Origin: a virus | IMG/VR virus record: IMGVR_UViG_3300032087_000824 | Location: 1-61,944 of that record | Direction: 5' to 3' (one strand) | Length of the DNA stretch: 61,944 nt | In this document: positions 1 through 7,718 of the stretch, piece by piece | Layout: every line of letters begins with the position of its first letter | Numbering within the stretch: position 1 is the first letter of the stretch | Translations under genes and position numbers: made by a program | The notes under the pieces: model-generated | Databases searched by the model: none | What the model saw: only the letters and a program-made list of their open reading frames with translations | Told to the model about the DNA's origin: nothing

Positions 1-424
1 AATATTGTTCTGTTCCTGTAAATGTTAGACCACTAACTGGAACACTATCCAATGTTTGCCCACTAGCTGCCATAGTATATAGTAAATGAACGTGGTAAGA
101 ACTTTCTTCTCCACCATGAAAAGGGTCAACACCTTTACTATCAAAAAATCTTGATACATCATTTGTTTTATTGTTTCTTCTGTGTGCTGAATCTAAACCT
201 TGTCCACCGCTAAAATCTGACCTAGAAAATATTTGACCTATGTTAGTTGTAATATCTTCAGGGTTTTGTTTTAGGTTTATTTCTTGAGCAGGGAACTCTG
301 CAGTAGATATAGTCATCTGTCTGTTAGGTGCAATAGCAGCTCTAAATAATAAATCGTCTAAAGCTAAATCATAACCTTTTCTTTTAGGGTTAGTTACTTC
401 AGAGGTTAAAGGTACTCTAGGCAT
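1..424 (-). CDS. Tail protein, N-terminal part (module A), cut by window edge
   Basis: Only the first ~141 residues are inside the window; the gene continues beyond position 1. The ATG at 424 overlaps the TAA of the preceding gene (TAATG junction). The visible part aligns along its length with the N-terminus of the 656-aa protein at 38094-40064, sharing MPR at the start, a KGYD/YGYD block, a GQGLDxAHR block and an FHGxEE block. The full-length homologue reads like a repeated beta-strand protein of the tail nozzle or propeller kind, so this is probably a structural tail protein. Function is inferred from position after the adaptor gene and from the homologue, not from a recognised catalytic motif. 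Confidence 0.8.
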   Translation of the reverse strand, partial: MPRVPLTSEVTNPKRKGYDLALDDLLFRAAIAPNRQMTISTAEFPAQEINLKQNPEDITTNIGQIFSRSDFSGGQGLDSAHRRNNKTNDVSRFFDSKGVDPFHGGEESSYHVHLLYTMAASGQTLDSVPVSGLTFTGTEQY

Positions 425-1437
425 TAGGTATATGAAATCTTGTTAATACTTACTGGTTCTGGATACCTAGCTCTTAAATCCTTTCGTGCTTGTTGTATCA
501 ATGCTCTTTGATATTGTATTAAAGAGTTTCTAATTGACGATGCAGAGTTAACAGGAAAACTTTGTGCTTGCATAGATTGTGTAATATTCTCTGCAGTTGC
601 AGCAGGTATATCTCTACCTGCAATCATTTGTGCCGCTACACCTGCCATAACAATAGGTTCATATTCTGTTTCTAGTCCTATCTGTGCAAGTGTTGTATCT
701 TCTACATCTCCATCACCATCGTAATCTCTTACATCTAAAAACTTTTTCTTAAAAGTTATATACACTGTATGACCAGAAGCTACATTGTAGACCTGTACTG
801 CATTAACTTTATCTGGTCCATTTGTATATGTAATAGTTTGTGATACACCATCTGCATCATTGTAAGTAAATGGATTTGGTAAATCTATCAACTCTACTGC
901 TACTCCTTGAAAAGTAGTTCCTGTTTCATCTGAACCTGCAGAAAAGTCTGTGTACTGTGATATTGCTTTTATAGGTGCTATTAAGTAGTTATCATATGTA
1001 CCACTTAATGGTACGTATCCTACTTTAGCTGATACACTTTTAGTTTCTGTTGCAAACAATGTAGGATATAAATTATGTATTTGGTCTGATACTGCATCAA
1101 ATACAGTATTTCTTGGAAAGACAGGATTAATTCTCATCACGTCATTTACTAAGTGAGCAGCTAATGTTGTTCCTCTAAATGCACGTTTAACTGTTAATTG
1201 TTCTGCTGAAGTATTTAAAGCAGTAACTAACATCAACTCTCTGTTTACTTCTACTACAGCACCTGGTTCTAATAAATCTTCTTCTTCTGAAGTTAGATAG
1301 TCTGATTCGTATTCTACTGTTACATCAGTATCATCAGCATCCATACCACCTCTTAAAATAGAAAAAGATTGTATGTCGTCATTTGGCTCTAGGTACTCTC
1401 TGTAAACTCTATCTACTAAATTACCTATTGTACTCAT
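424..1437 (-). CDS. Head-tail adaptor/neck-like structural protein (module A)
   Basis: 337 aa, homologous end to end to the 331-aa product at 40064-41059: both begin with a NxGDLVDR/GNLVDR-REYLEP block, contain an FPRxxVFDAV block and an ATETKSV block, and end in QQARKDLRARYPEPV. It lies between MCP and the tail protein, the usual place for a head-tail connector or tail-tube adaptor. No family was recognised with certainty. A GGTGAG ribosome site precedes the ATG. The MCP-distal hairpin at 1455-1494 lies directly upstream, so expression probably depends on readthrough or processing there. An early beta-rich part (residues ~30-110) and a later helical part are suggested by composition. Confidence 0.75.
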   Translation of the reverse strand: MSTIGNLVDRVYREYLEPNDDIQSFSILRGGMDADDTDVTVEYESDYLTSEEEDLLEPGAVVEVNRELMLVTALNTSAEQLTVKRAFRGTTLAAHLVNDVMRINPVFPRNTVFDAVSDQIHNLYPTLFATETKSVSAKVGYVPLSGTYDNYLIAPIKAISQYTDFSAGSDETGTTFQGVAVELIDLPNPFTYNDADGVSQTITYTNGPDKVNAVQVYNVASGHTVYITFKKKFLDVRDYDGDGDVEDTTLAQIGLETEYEPIVMAGVAAQMIAGRDIPAATAENITQSMQAQSFPVNSASSIRNSLIQYQRALIQQARKDLRARYPEPVSINKISYT

Positions 1438-1454
1438 ATCTCACCTATGATAGC

Positions 1455-1494
1455 ACAAGAAAAGGGTGGAGGTGGAGTTCCACCCTAATCTTGT
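1455..1494 (-). terminator. Hairpin downstream of MCP A (terminator or RNA stabiliser)
   Basis: Read on the minus strand, an 8-bp perfect stem (AGGGTGGA/TCCACCCT) closes the 8-nt loop ACTCCACC. Flanking ACAAGA/TCTTGT extends the pairing to about 16 bp, and TTTTCTTGT follows. It sits between MCP and the next late gene. The equivalent place in module B has the same loop on a different stem (41433-41456), so the loop itself seems to be under selection. It may be a partial terminator that sets the MCP to tail-gene ratio, or an mRNA 3'-end protector. Confidence 0.75.
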
Positions 1495-1501
1495 AATTAA
1501 A

Positions 1502-2629
1502 TTAAGATACTGCTTGAATCTTGCAGTGATATGAAGGAGGTCCGAACTCGAATCCCATCTCCATATAAATTGCTTTACCAATTCTAGCGTTAGCATCTTG
1601 GTCTATGTCACGAACAAACACTGTTCCATATCCTGGGATATTTGTGAACACTGGTTGAATGTAAGCTAAGTCTAAGATGAATGAAGTATTGGCAGGCAAG
1701 ATATCAGGGTCAACAACCATCATTCCGATTGAACCGAATGGGGTTACGACTGTATCAATATCAAGACCTGCAACATTTCTATCTCTAGGAATGATTGCAC
1801 CTGTAATACCAACGTTACCTGCTATCAATTCTGTGTTAAGGTCCAATAATTGTTTTGGACTAACACATAATACAGGGTTACTCATTGGTGCGTGGTTGTC
1901 ATACATTCTCTTCAAAGCACCTGCTATTGCATCGAATGATAATACCTGGGTTGAACCTAAACCAGTACCAAGAGTGTCATTGTAGTAACAGTTACCACCA
2001 AGTGGATTAACTGCTGCTGCGTTGTTAGCGTTTTTGTTTAGTGAAATCCAAACATCAACACCATACATTTCTCTAGTTCCATCACCTGGGGTGACATTAG
2101 CACCGTCAGAGAAAGAACCATTGAATGCAAACCACTCAACTTCTCTTGCTACTTTTTCCATTGCTTTTTCCATTTGGAAAGCAAATTCATCTGCCACTGG
2201 ACTACCACCAAATAGTGCTAACTTGTCACCTGCTGTATTGCCGCCCTGTCCATCAGAAAAGTTAGCAATGTTTGCAGATAAGTCGAAAGGATTTTGGTTT
2301 TGTGTAGATGCTAAAGCTGTGTATGTCATTTGTACACCCTTGTGGAAAATCTGAGTCACATAAGTATATGCAGCTCTATCTCTTCCAAGATATTCTGTAG
2401 GTGTAGAACCTTCTTGTCCTTTAGTTGGTTCTGAATTAACTATTGCATTATCTTCTACTTGGACTTGCCAAAATGTAGAGTTTAATACTTTGCCGCCATT
2501 CAAACCGCCAACTGCGGATAATAAAGGTGTTCTTTGACCACCAACTTTAAACAATTCACCAGTGAAGTTATTAATTTGTTGGGCGTAGATAGTATCGCTA
2601 CCTGCACCACCAAGGCTTATGCTTGCCAT
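1502..2629 (-). CDS. Major capsid protein (module A)
   Basis: 375 aa. Homologous throughout to the 362-aa protein at 41472-42560: shared blocks include INNFTGELF/INNFAGELF near residue 20, LNSTFWQ, EYLGRDR, ALFGGSP and the C-terminal GTVFVRDIDQD plus AIYMEMGF. Length, position just after a scaffold-like gene and high conservation between modules all fit the major capsid protein. The N-terminal pattern resembles the SU10/DUF5309-type HK97-fold capsid proteins, but that assignment is from memory of the family. AGGAGAAGATAAAAT precedes the ATG. It is flanked by conserved RNA elements (upstream of its scaffold, and 3' of MCP), suggesting special control of its dosage. Confidence 0.88.
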   Translation of the reverse strand: MASISLGGAGSDTIYAQQINNFTGELFKVGGQRTPLLSAVGGLNGGKVLNSTFWQVQVEDNAIVNSEPTKGQEGSTPTEYLGRDRAAYTYVTQIFHKGVQMTYTALASTQNQNPFDLSANIANFSDGQGGNTAGDKLALFGGSPVADEFAFQMEKAMEKVAREVEWFAFNGSFSDGANVTPGDGTREMYGVDVWISLNKNANNAAAVNPLGGNCYYNDTLGTGLGSTQVLSFDAIAGALKRMYDNHAPMSNPVLCVSPKQLLDLNTELIAGNVGITGAIIPRDRNVAGLDIDTVVTPFGSIGMMVVDPDILPANTSFILDLAYIQPVFTNIPGYGTVFVRDIDQDANARIGKAIYMEMGFEFGPPSYHCKIQAVS

Positions 2630-2652
2630 ATTTTATCTTCTCCTATAAATTT

Positions 2653-3132
2653 TTACTTATTTTGTTCTTTTAAAGTATCTAACATTCGCAGTTTTGCGTT
2701 GATAGAATCTTTAGTTTTTGTATTGGAATCTCTTACGAAGTTTAGAAACTCTTGACCTACGTCAACAGGTTCTGCATTTACACCAAGTTTATTAAGCTGC
2801 TCAACTCTTGATTGAGCCTCAACTACATTGTTAGTTACTTGAGAACTTGCACTCTGTTGTGTGGAACTACTAACTTCTCCAAACTCTCGAGCAACAAAAT
2901 CTTTTATAGCATCAACAGATATATCACCATCATAGAGTTTTGTAACAGCTTTACCTAATCCCTTATCTGCTTCTAGTCCTATTTGACTCAAAGCATTGGT
3001 CATAGCTTGTGCTTTGAATTGTTTATTCTCAGCTTTAAGCTTTTTATACTCTTCTCTAAGTTGTTTGATTCCATCTGTAGATTCATCTGCAACTTCTTCT
3101 GTAGTGTCTACTTGTTGTATATTTTCTTCCAT
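2653..3132 (-). CDS. Capsid scaffold-like protein (module A)
   Basis: About 159 aa, acidic and helical with a clear coiled-coil stretch (LREEYKKLKAENKQFK), then ALSQIGLEADKGLGKAV, a segment shared almost word for word with the module B protein at 42575-43039. Length, charge, coiled coil and position immediately before MCP are typical of phage scaffolding proteins. The reading frame is open back to an ATG at 3156, but the ATG at 3132 is preferred because a GGAG box lies 8 nt before it. The conserved pseudoknot RNA (3200-3295) lies in the leader. Confidence 0.8.
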   Translation of the reverse strand: MEENIQQVDTTEEVADESTDGIKQLREEYKKLKAENKQFKAQAMTNALSQIGLEADKGLGKAVTKLYDGDISVDAIKDFVAREFGEVSSSTQQSASSQVTNNVVEAQSRVEQLNKLGVNAEPVDVGQEFLNFVRDSNTKTKDSINAKLRMLDTLKEQNK

Positions 3133-3199
3133 TATTATCTCCATTTTCTCTAGCATATATTTATCCCATAGTATTAATCGCTAGGTAATTAAAGGGATT

Positions 3200-3295
3200 T
3201 ACACAAGGGTTTATGAATAACAGATAACACACCTTGGCAATGTTACCGAATCCCAGCCCTATATTTTGTGTGCCGAACCTGGCAGGCACTACATC
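3200..3295 (-). ncRNA. Conserved two-hairpin/pseudoknot leader RNA, copy A
   Basis: Minus-strand RNA in the gap before the scaffold gene. Hairpin 1: GTGCC/GGCAC (3285-3289 with 3270-3274), 10-nt loop ending in GTTC. Hairpin 2: GGTAACA (3247-3241) pairs with TGTTATC (3229-3223), including one G-U, around an 11-nt loop containing CCAAGGT. Loop bases CAAGG (3236-3232) can pair with CCTTG (3208-3204), giving a pseudoknot. Module B (43121-43207) has the same loop lengths, the same CCAAGGT and the same pseudoknot, but different stem bases that still pair. Both copies contain a G-U at the same stem place, which works only on the minus strand. Confidence 0.8.
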
Positions 3296-3308
3296 TAGTA
3301 TAGCAGAA

Positions 3309-4361
3309 TTATTTTTCTGTCAAGCCAGTTACAGCACCTTCTTGTGTTTTTACTGCACCTAATTGTACTGCTGATTCTGATATATTTTGAGCTTGTATCG
3401 CTGCTAATTCTTGTGATGTTTCTAAGTTGCCTAAGTATTGTGCCTCTAGTATTTCCATTGATGTAGGAGCAGAATCTCTACGCTGCTGTCTTGCAACCCT
3501 AGCTGTGATTAAAGCTCTATCAACAGCAGCTTGAAATGTTCTCTGCGCTTCAGATACTTGTAAGCCTGCACCTACTAAACTTTCAATAGAAGTTCTACTA
3601 GCTTCAACTCCTGCAACTGTTTGATATTGATTACCAACTCTAGCTATATTTAATCTTCTATTTAAAACATTTGCATTTATTTCTGGGTCTATTATTAACG
3701 GTATTAATGCAGCTTCATCTAGCTCTATAACATCTCCTAACTCAGACGAATAGTATTCTTCATAAGCAGATAGTACACCTCTTTTTTGTTCTGGTGTTAA
3801 GTTGCTAAGTTGTTGTTCAGTAACAGAAAGTCTAGAAGCTATTTCGTCTGGTGAAACATTGTTAGATACAAGCTCAGGAAATATTGTATCAATAACTTGT
3901 GCGCCATATCCACCAATACCAAACTCATTGAAATGTATTAATACTGCTTCTTTATTCTGTAAGTATGTAGCTTCAGACATTCTAAGTGAGCCATCATCTC
4001 TTGTTATACCAGGAAATACTTTTTCATAACTATCACTAGACCTCATTCTTGCTAATGCAAATGTATCTTCACCGCTTTCTATGTATCCTGCAACATACTC
4101 GTCTATTAGTTTTTTACCTTCTACTGGTGCTAACTTAGTTAGCCAAGGCATTAATACTTGTGCTTGTTGTGGTGTAAACTGTACTGCAGTTTCATCTACA
4201 GGTTCTTGTGTACTCCAACCTTCATCTTGTGTTTTTATAGAAAGTTCAGACTTTTCTTCACCTTCTCTTCTGTAATACTGAGCAGTAGCAACAGCACCAT
4301 CTTTATATATTGTTACTTGCCTTCCGCCTTTAGGTGCATTCTTATCTACAAAAGCTGCCAT
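3309..4361 (-). CDS. Putative internal virion protein (module A)
   Basis: 350 aa, homologous to the 397-aa protein at 43229-44422. Shared features include an LPWL/MPWL motif followed by a conserved E-Y-GYIES block, NLGGY/GIGGYGA, NNVSP, and a C-terminal ending in VIGLTE/VTGLTE. Mostly helical, glutamine-rich towards the end, no catalytic motif seen. It is one of four consecutive genes between the giant protein and the scaffold that are conserved in order in both modules; in podoviruses this place holds internal core or DNA-ejection proteins, which is the inferred role. Starts with ATG overlapping the stop of the preceding gene (TAATG). Confidence 0.65.
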   Translation of the reverse strand: MAAFVDKNAPKGGRQVTIYKDGAVATAQYYRREGEEKSELSIKTQDEGWSTQEPVDETAVQFTPQQAQVLMPWLTKLAPVEGKKLIDEYVAGYIESGEDTFALARMRSSDSYEKVFPGITRDDGSLRMSEATYLQNKEAVLIHFNEFGIGGYGAQVIDTIFPELVSNNVSPDEIASRLSVTEQQLSNLTPEQKRGVLSAYEEYYSSELGDVIELDEAALIPLIIDPEINANVLNRRLNIARVGNQYQTVAGVEASRTSIESLVGAGLQVSEAQRTFQAAVDRALITARVARQQRRDSAPTSMEILEAQYLGNLETSQELAAIQAQNISESAVQLGAVKTQEGAVTGLTEK

Positions 4362-5617
4362 TATATACCCCTTATCACATTACCACCTAAACTCCTATTC
4401 ATAGAAGAAGCAACTGTTCTTCCAAAATATTCGTTACCAGTTTCGTATGCTTTTTTTCTCATTGATTTACCTGCATCTTGAAAACCTAAACCTAATGTTT
4501 CTAAAAAATAAGTATCTGTTTCATCTGGAGAATCTCCAAATATAGAAGTATATAGTTGTTTGTATGGTCCAACCACTTGTCCATAGTTTAATCCTTTGCC
4601 AGAAAATCTTTCAAAGTATGGGTCACTATCAAACAAAGCTTGTAGCTTCATTTCAGCAGCATCTGTCTGGTCAGTAGATACTAGATAAGCTATTTCTTTT
4701 TTTGTATCTTCATCTAGTGTGTCATACTTTAGAACACCTAAATATCTTTGACCTAGTCTTTGTGCTTCTTTTGTTTTTCTAAAATCTAAAGTACCTAAGT
4801 CAAATGTTAAATTACCATCAACTTCCATTTCTATAATGTTTTTAAATGACAAGTACCTAGAATCTTCTGGTGCTAGTTCTTCTATACCTGTGTAATGTTT
4901 TACAAAGTCGTCAATATTAGCAGCATTTAAATATCCTTTTGTATATACCTCTATTAAGTTTTGATATCCATCAAAATTACTTTCACTAAAATCATCTACG
5001 TTTACACCTATCTTTGTAAGAACAGCATTTATTTCATCTGTCTTTACATCTCTAAGTTCTCTTAACCTAATGTTTGTATCGTAATCATTATTCTTTAAAC
5101 CACCAGCATTTATAAATTGTATTTGACCAACTGTCCAAGTAGATTTTAATTCTTTTAATCTTGGGTCATTCTCATCTATTGGTCTGCCCAACCACAAATG
5201 TTCTAACAATAATGACATACCTGGTGCGCCAGTTACATTACCTTCTTCATCTTTCTGTACTTCATAAAACCAAGGAGCGTAATCTTTATATAAATCTATA
5301 GTGGCTTCAAATGCTTCTGCTGGATTATATCCATCCATATCATCAAAGTTGCTAGATATGTATGTAGCACTTAAAGCTGTATGTCCTAATAAAACCCCTG
5401 GTGCTTCATATACAAACTCTGGTAGCTCTCTATCGTTGGTTAATCCGTGAGGCTTTACTGTACCTACATCATAAGATATATATACTTTTTCATCACCTTC
5501 TTCTGCTGTTAAGAAATCACCAGCATCATACAAGTAGTAATATCTTCCTGTATCTGCATCAAAGTAAATTAAATCTGGTGTAGGTTTATTAGAATATTTC
5601 CAGCTAGTTTCTGTCAT
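4361..5617 (-). CDS. Putative internal virion protein (module A)
   Basis: 418 aa, homologous to the protein at 44423-45883. The C-terminal third is best conserved: DSDPYFERFSGKGLNY versus DSDPRFEKYSGKNLNY, then a QVVGxYK block, a LETLG/LDTLG block, and AYxTGNExF followed by NRSLGG/RNSLGG. The N-terminus (aromatic, FDADTGRYYYLYDAG) looks like a small beta domain; the rest is helical. No enzyme motif was recognised. Likely a structural or ejection protein, by position. The start overlaps the end of the muramidase gene by 4 nt. Confidence 0.65.
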   Translation of the reverse strand: MTETSWKYSNKPTPDLIYFDADTGRYYYLYDAGDFLTAEEGDEKVYISYDVGTVKPHGLTNDRELPEFVYEAPGVLLGHTALSATYISSNFDDMDGYNPAEAFEATIDLYKDYAPWFYEVQKDEEGNVTGAPGMSLLLEHLWLGRPIDENDPRLKELKSTWTVGQIQFINAGGLKNNDYDTNIRLRELRDVKTDEINAVLTKIGVNVDDFSESNFDGYQNLIEVYTKGYLNAANIDDFVKHYTGIEELAPEDSRYLSFKNIIEMEVDGNLTFDLGTLDFRKTKEAQRLGQRYLGVLKYDTLDEDTKKEIAYLVSTDQTDAAEMKLQALFDSDPYFERFSGKGLNYGQVVGPYKQLYTSIFGDSPDETDTYFLETLGLGFQDAGKSMRKKAYETGNEYFGRTVASSMNRSLGGNVIRGI

Positions 5618-6327
5618 AGTGTGTATATCTTTTCTTTAAAATTATCTAATAACTTCATAGGTTTTCTAGGAAACCTAGTGCTTGGCACATTTGGTTCTTC
5701 TTCTTTTACAGGAGGTTCTTTGAAGTATCTACCGCTTTCTACTAATTCATCTACTGCGCTCGCATCTACTAGAGATTTGTTTCCATCTTTATCATACATA
5801 TAAGTTATTGTATCAGGTAAAGGATTCAATGTTTCCCCTTCATCTCGGTCTTTAGGACCTATAAATCCACCCATAACATTTGTCATAGCTGCTTCTTCTT
5901 TGTCTAATCTGTTCATAAACCAATCAGGAGGTGCTGTTCCCCTTTTATCTTCGTATGCTTTTTCTTGACTACTTCTAATACTTTTGATATGTCCTTCAGC
6001 TATTACATCTATAGTATCTCTTAATGCCCAAGGTCTATTAAAGTAAACCAAAGCCATATAATCAAACCTATCCTCATTTACTTTTAAATCTCTATTCTCA
6101 AGCATTTGCGATACATATTTTCTAGCTTCAGCTAAATCTTTACTTAAAATATCTATTGCTTGTTCTCTATCTATTACAGTGTCCTCATTGAATTTAAAAG
6201 TATCTGTTGCGTTTGTATGTCCAAAGCCAATAGTAAGAACACCGTTTTTGTCATAGTATGCTTTATCACTATAACCCTCAAGTTCTTCAACTACTTCTAT
6301 GATTGCTGGTGGAACTTCGTAATCCAT
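5614..6327 (-). CDS. GH24-type muramidase (phage lysozyme), virion-associated (module A)
   Basis: 237 aa. The N-terminal ~140 residues match T4-lysozyme-like GH24 enzymes, which cut the MurNAc-GlcNAc bond of peptidoglycan: a catalytic triad pattern E17-(8 residues)-D26-(5 residues)-T32 lies in EGYSDKAYYD followed by GVLTIGFGHT. No signal peptide or membrane segment is seen. It lies inside the structural gene block, not beside holin, so it is more likely a virion enzyme that opens the wall during DNA entry than the lysis enzyme. At this exact place module B has a different enzyme, a transglycosylase. The ~100-residue C-terminal part is proline-rich and unassigned. Confidence 0.82.
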   Translation of the reverse strand: MDYEVPPAIIEVVEELEGYSDKAYYDKNGVLTIGFGHTNATDTFKFNEDTVIDREQAIDILSKDLAEARKYVSQMLENRDLKVNEDRFDYMALVYFNRPWALRDTIDVIAEGHIKSIRSSQEKAYEDKRGTAPPDWFMNRLDKEEAAMTNVMGGFIGPKDRDEGETLNPLPDTITYMYDKDGNKSLVDASAVDELVESGRYFKEPPVKEEEPNVPSTRFPRKPMKLLDNFKEKIYTL

Positions 6328-7718
6328 TATCTACTTAAACTCGCTATAGCGACACCAAGTCCTTGTTGGTACGCTTGTGCTTCTTTACCTTCATCAATAA
6401 GTGGTCTAAAATAATTATATACAAACTCATCTAGCCCTGTAGCAAATGCTGATGAAACATCATCATCTGACATTGCTGGTGGCAGTAAGTAATAATCTTG
6501 TTGTGTACCTGCAACTTGGTCTTGGTATGCCTGTGAAGCCATATCAACTCTAGCTTGTTCATAAACTCTTCTTGATTCTACATATGCAGCGCCTAATCTT
6601 TCTATTTCTCCATTAGCCCAATCTGCTATAACTTGATAATCTCTCATACTAGGATTTGCACCTATAGTTTCTCTAACTGTTTGATTAACATTAAATTTAA
6701 TAAATTCTGGATTTGCTTGTGCTATTAAAGCTGGTGCTGTAATAATAGGATTAGTATCTCTTAGTTGTACTTCTTCTATAATCTCTTCAAAATAGTTTCT
6801 CATAAATCCTAAAAATACACCTTCTTCTCCACCAGAAAGTAAATTAATTTCTCTTAAATCATTAACATCTAATCCATATTCAGGTTTAGTATTTAAATAA
6901 CTAAATGCAGATTCTAATGCTTCTACTGTTGCATCTTCTCCTGCTGTTCCTATTTCTCCAATAGTTCCTAATACATATGAGCCAGGTTGTAAGAATCCAG
7001 CTCTCATAAGTTTATCTTGTATGTTTGCTATTCTTCCTGGTTCTAATCCTGCTAAGAATGATGAAGCAATACCAAAGTTAAATACTGGTACAAGGTTTTG
7101 ATTCTTTGCGGCTTCCTTGTAATTTATTAATTGCAAATCATCTTGAAGTCCGTAATACTGCAACATACCTGATGCGTATCGTTCACCAAATGTATAACCT
7201 GGTCCTGCTGCTGTTTGGTCAGTAAAGTCTACAGTTTCTAATGCAGTAAGCAAAGCATCAGCATCACCTGTCTCTTTATATTTTTCCCAAGCTGCGTCTG
7301 CTAATCCTCTGTCTGTAACAGTAGGTTCAAACTCGTATTGTCTTTCTGTGAGATTTAATGCAGAAGCATACTCAGCATCAGCTTCTCTTTCCATATCGCT
7401 TTCATCTATATTTATAGTTATTTCACTAGGGTCTTGTCCTGTAATTCCTGATACAAATGCTGATGTAAGTGCTTTTCTTCGTTCTAAATCTTCTGATGTA
7501 GGTATAAGAACACTAACAAATTTTCTCATTGCTTTTGTGTCTGCACCTTTTTTAAGTAAAACAATTACATCTTCAACAACATTCTTAGGCATATCAGGTA
7601 ATGCTTTAAAAAACATACGTTGTAAATCTTCTAAATCAGCAATACCCTCACCAATAGCATCATAAATACTTCTTAATGTAAATCCTATTTTTTGATACTT
7701 TTGTTCTTCTCTATCCAT
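6327..7718 (-). CDS. Putative internal virion protein (module A)
   Basis: 463 aa, helical and acidic; homologous to the 590-aa product at 51836-53608. Both contain an ILV-G-DPxDIVI/TGQDPSEITI block followed by D-DM-E and a tyrosine, a YYGLxD/YYGLGD motif, and a VEAGFLKPFSFVYG/MRAGFLQPGSYVLG block that resembles a peptidoglycan-binding-like repeat found in phage ejection proteins. Role inferred as an internal or ejection protein next to the giant protein. Start and stop overlap neighbours by one base (TAATG), so translation is coupled. Its C-terminal end is much shorter than that of B. Confidence 0.6.
   Translation of the reverse strand: MDREEQKYQKIGFTLRSIYDAIGEGIADLEDLQRMFFKALPDMPKNVVEDVIVLLKKGADTKAMRKFVSVLIPTSEDLERRKALTSAFVSGITGQDPSEITINIDESDMEREADAEYASALNLTERQYEFEPTVTDRGLADAAWEKYKETGDADALLTALETVDFTDQTAAGPGYTFGERYASGMLQYYGLQDDLQLINYKEAAKNQNLVPVFNFGIASSFLAGLEPGRIANIQDKLMRAGFLQPGSYVLGTIGEIGTAGEDATVEALESAFSYLNTKPEYGLDVNDLREINLLSGGEEGVFLGFMRNYFEEIIEEVQLRDTNPIITAPALIAQANPEFIKFNVNQTVRETIGANPSMRDYQVIADWANGEIERLGAAYVESRRVYEQARVDMASQAYQDQVAGTQQDYYLLPPAMSDDDVSSAFATGLDEFVYNYFRPLIDEGKEAQAYQQGLGVAIASLSR

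Noticed and set aside
1677-2354. Plus-strand open frames antisense to MCP (also in other late genes)
   Set aside because: They lie opposite strongly conserved genes, lack ribosome sites, and are not similar between modules A and B.
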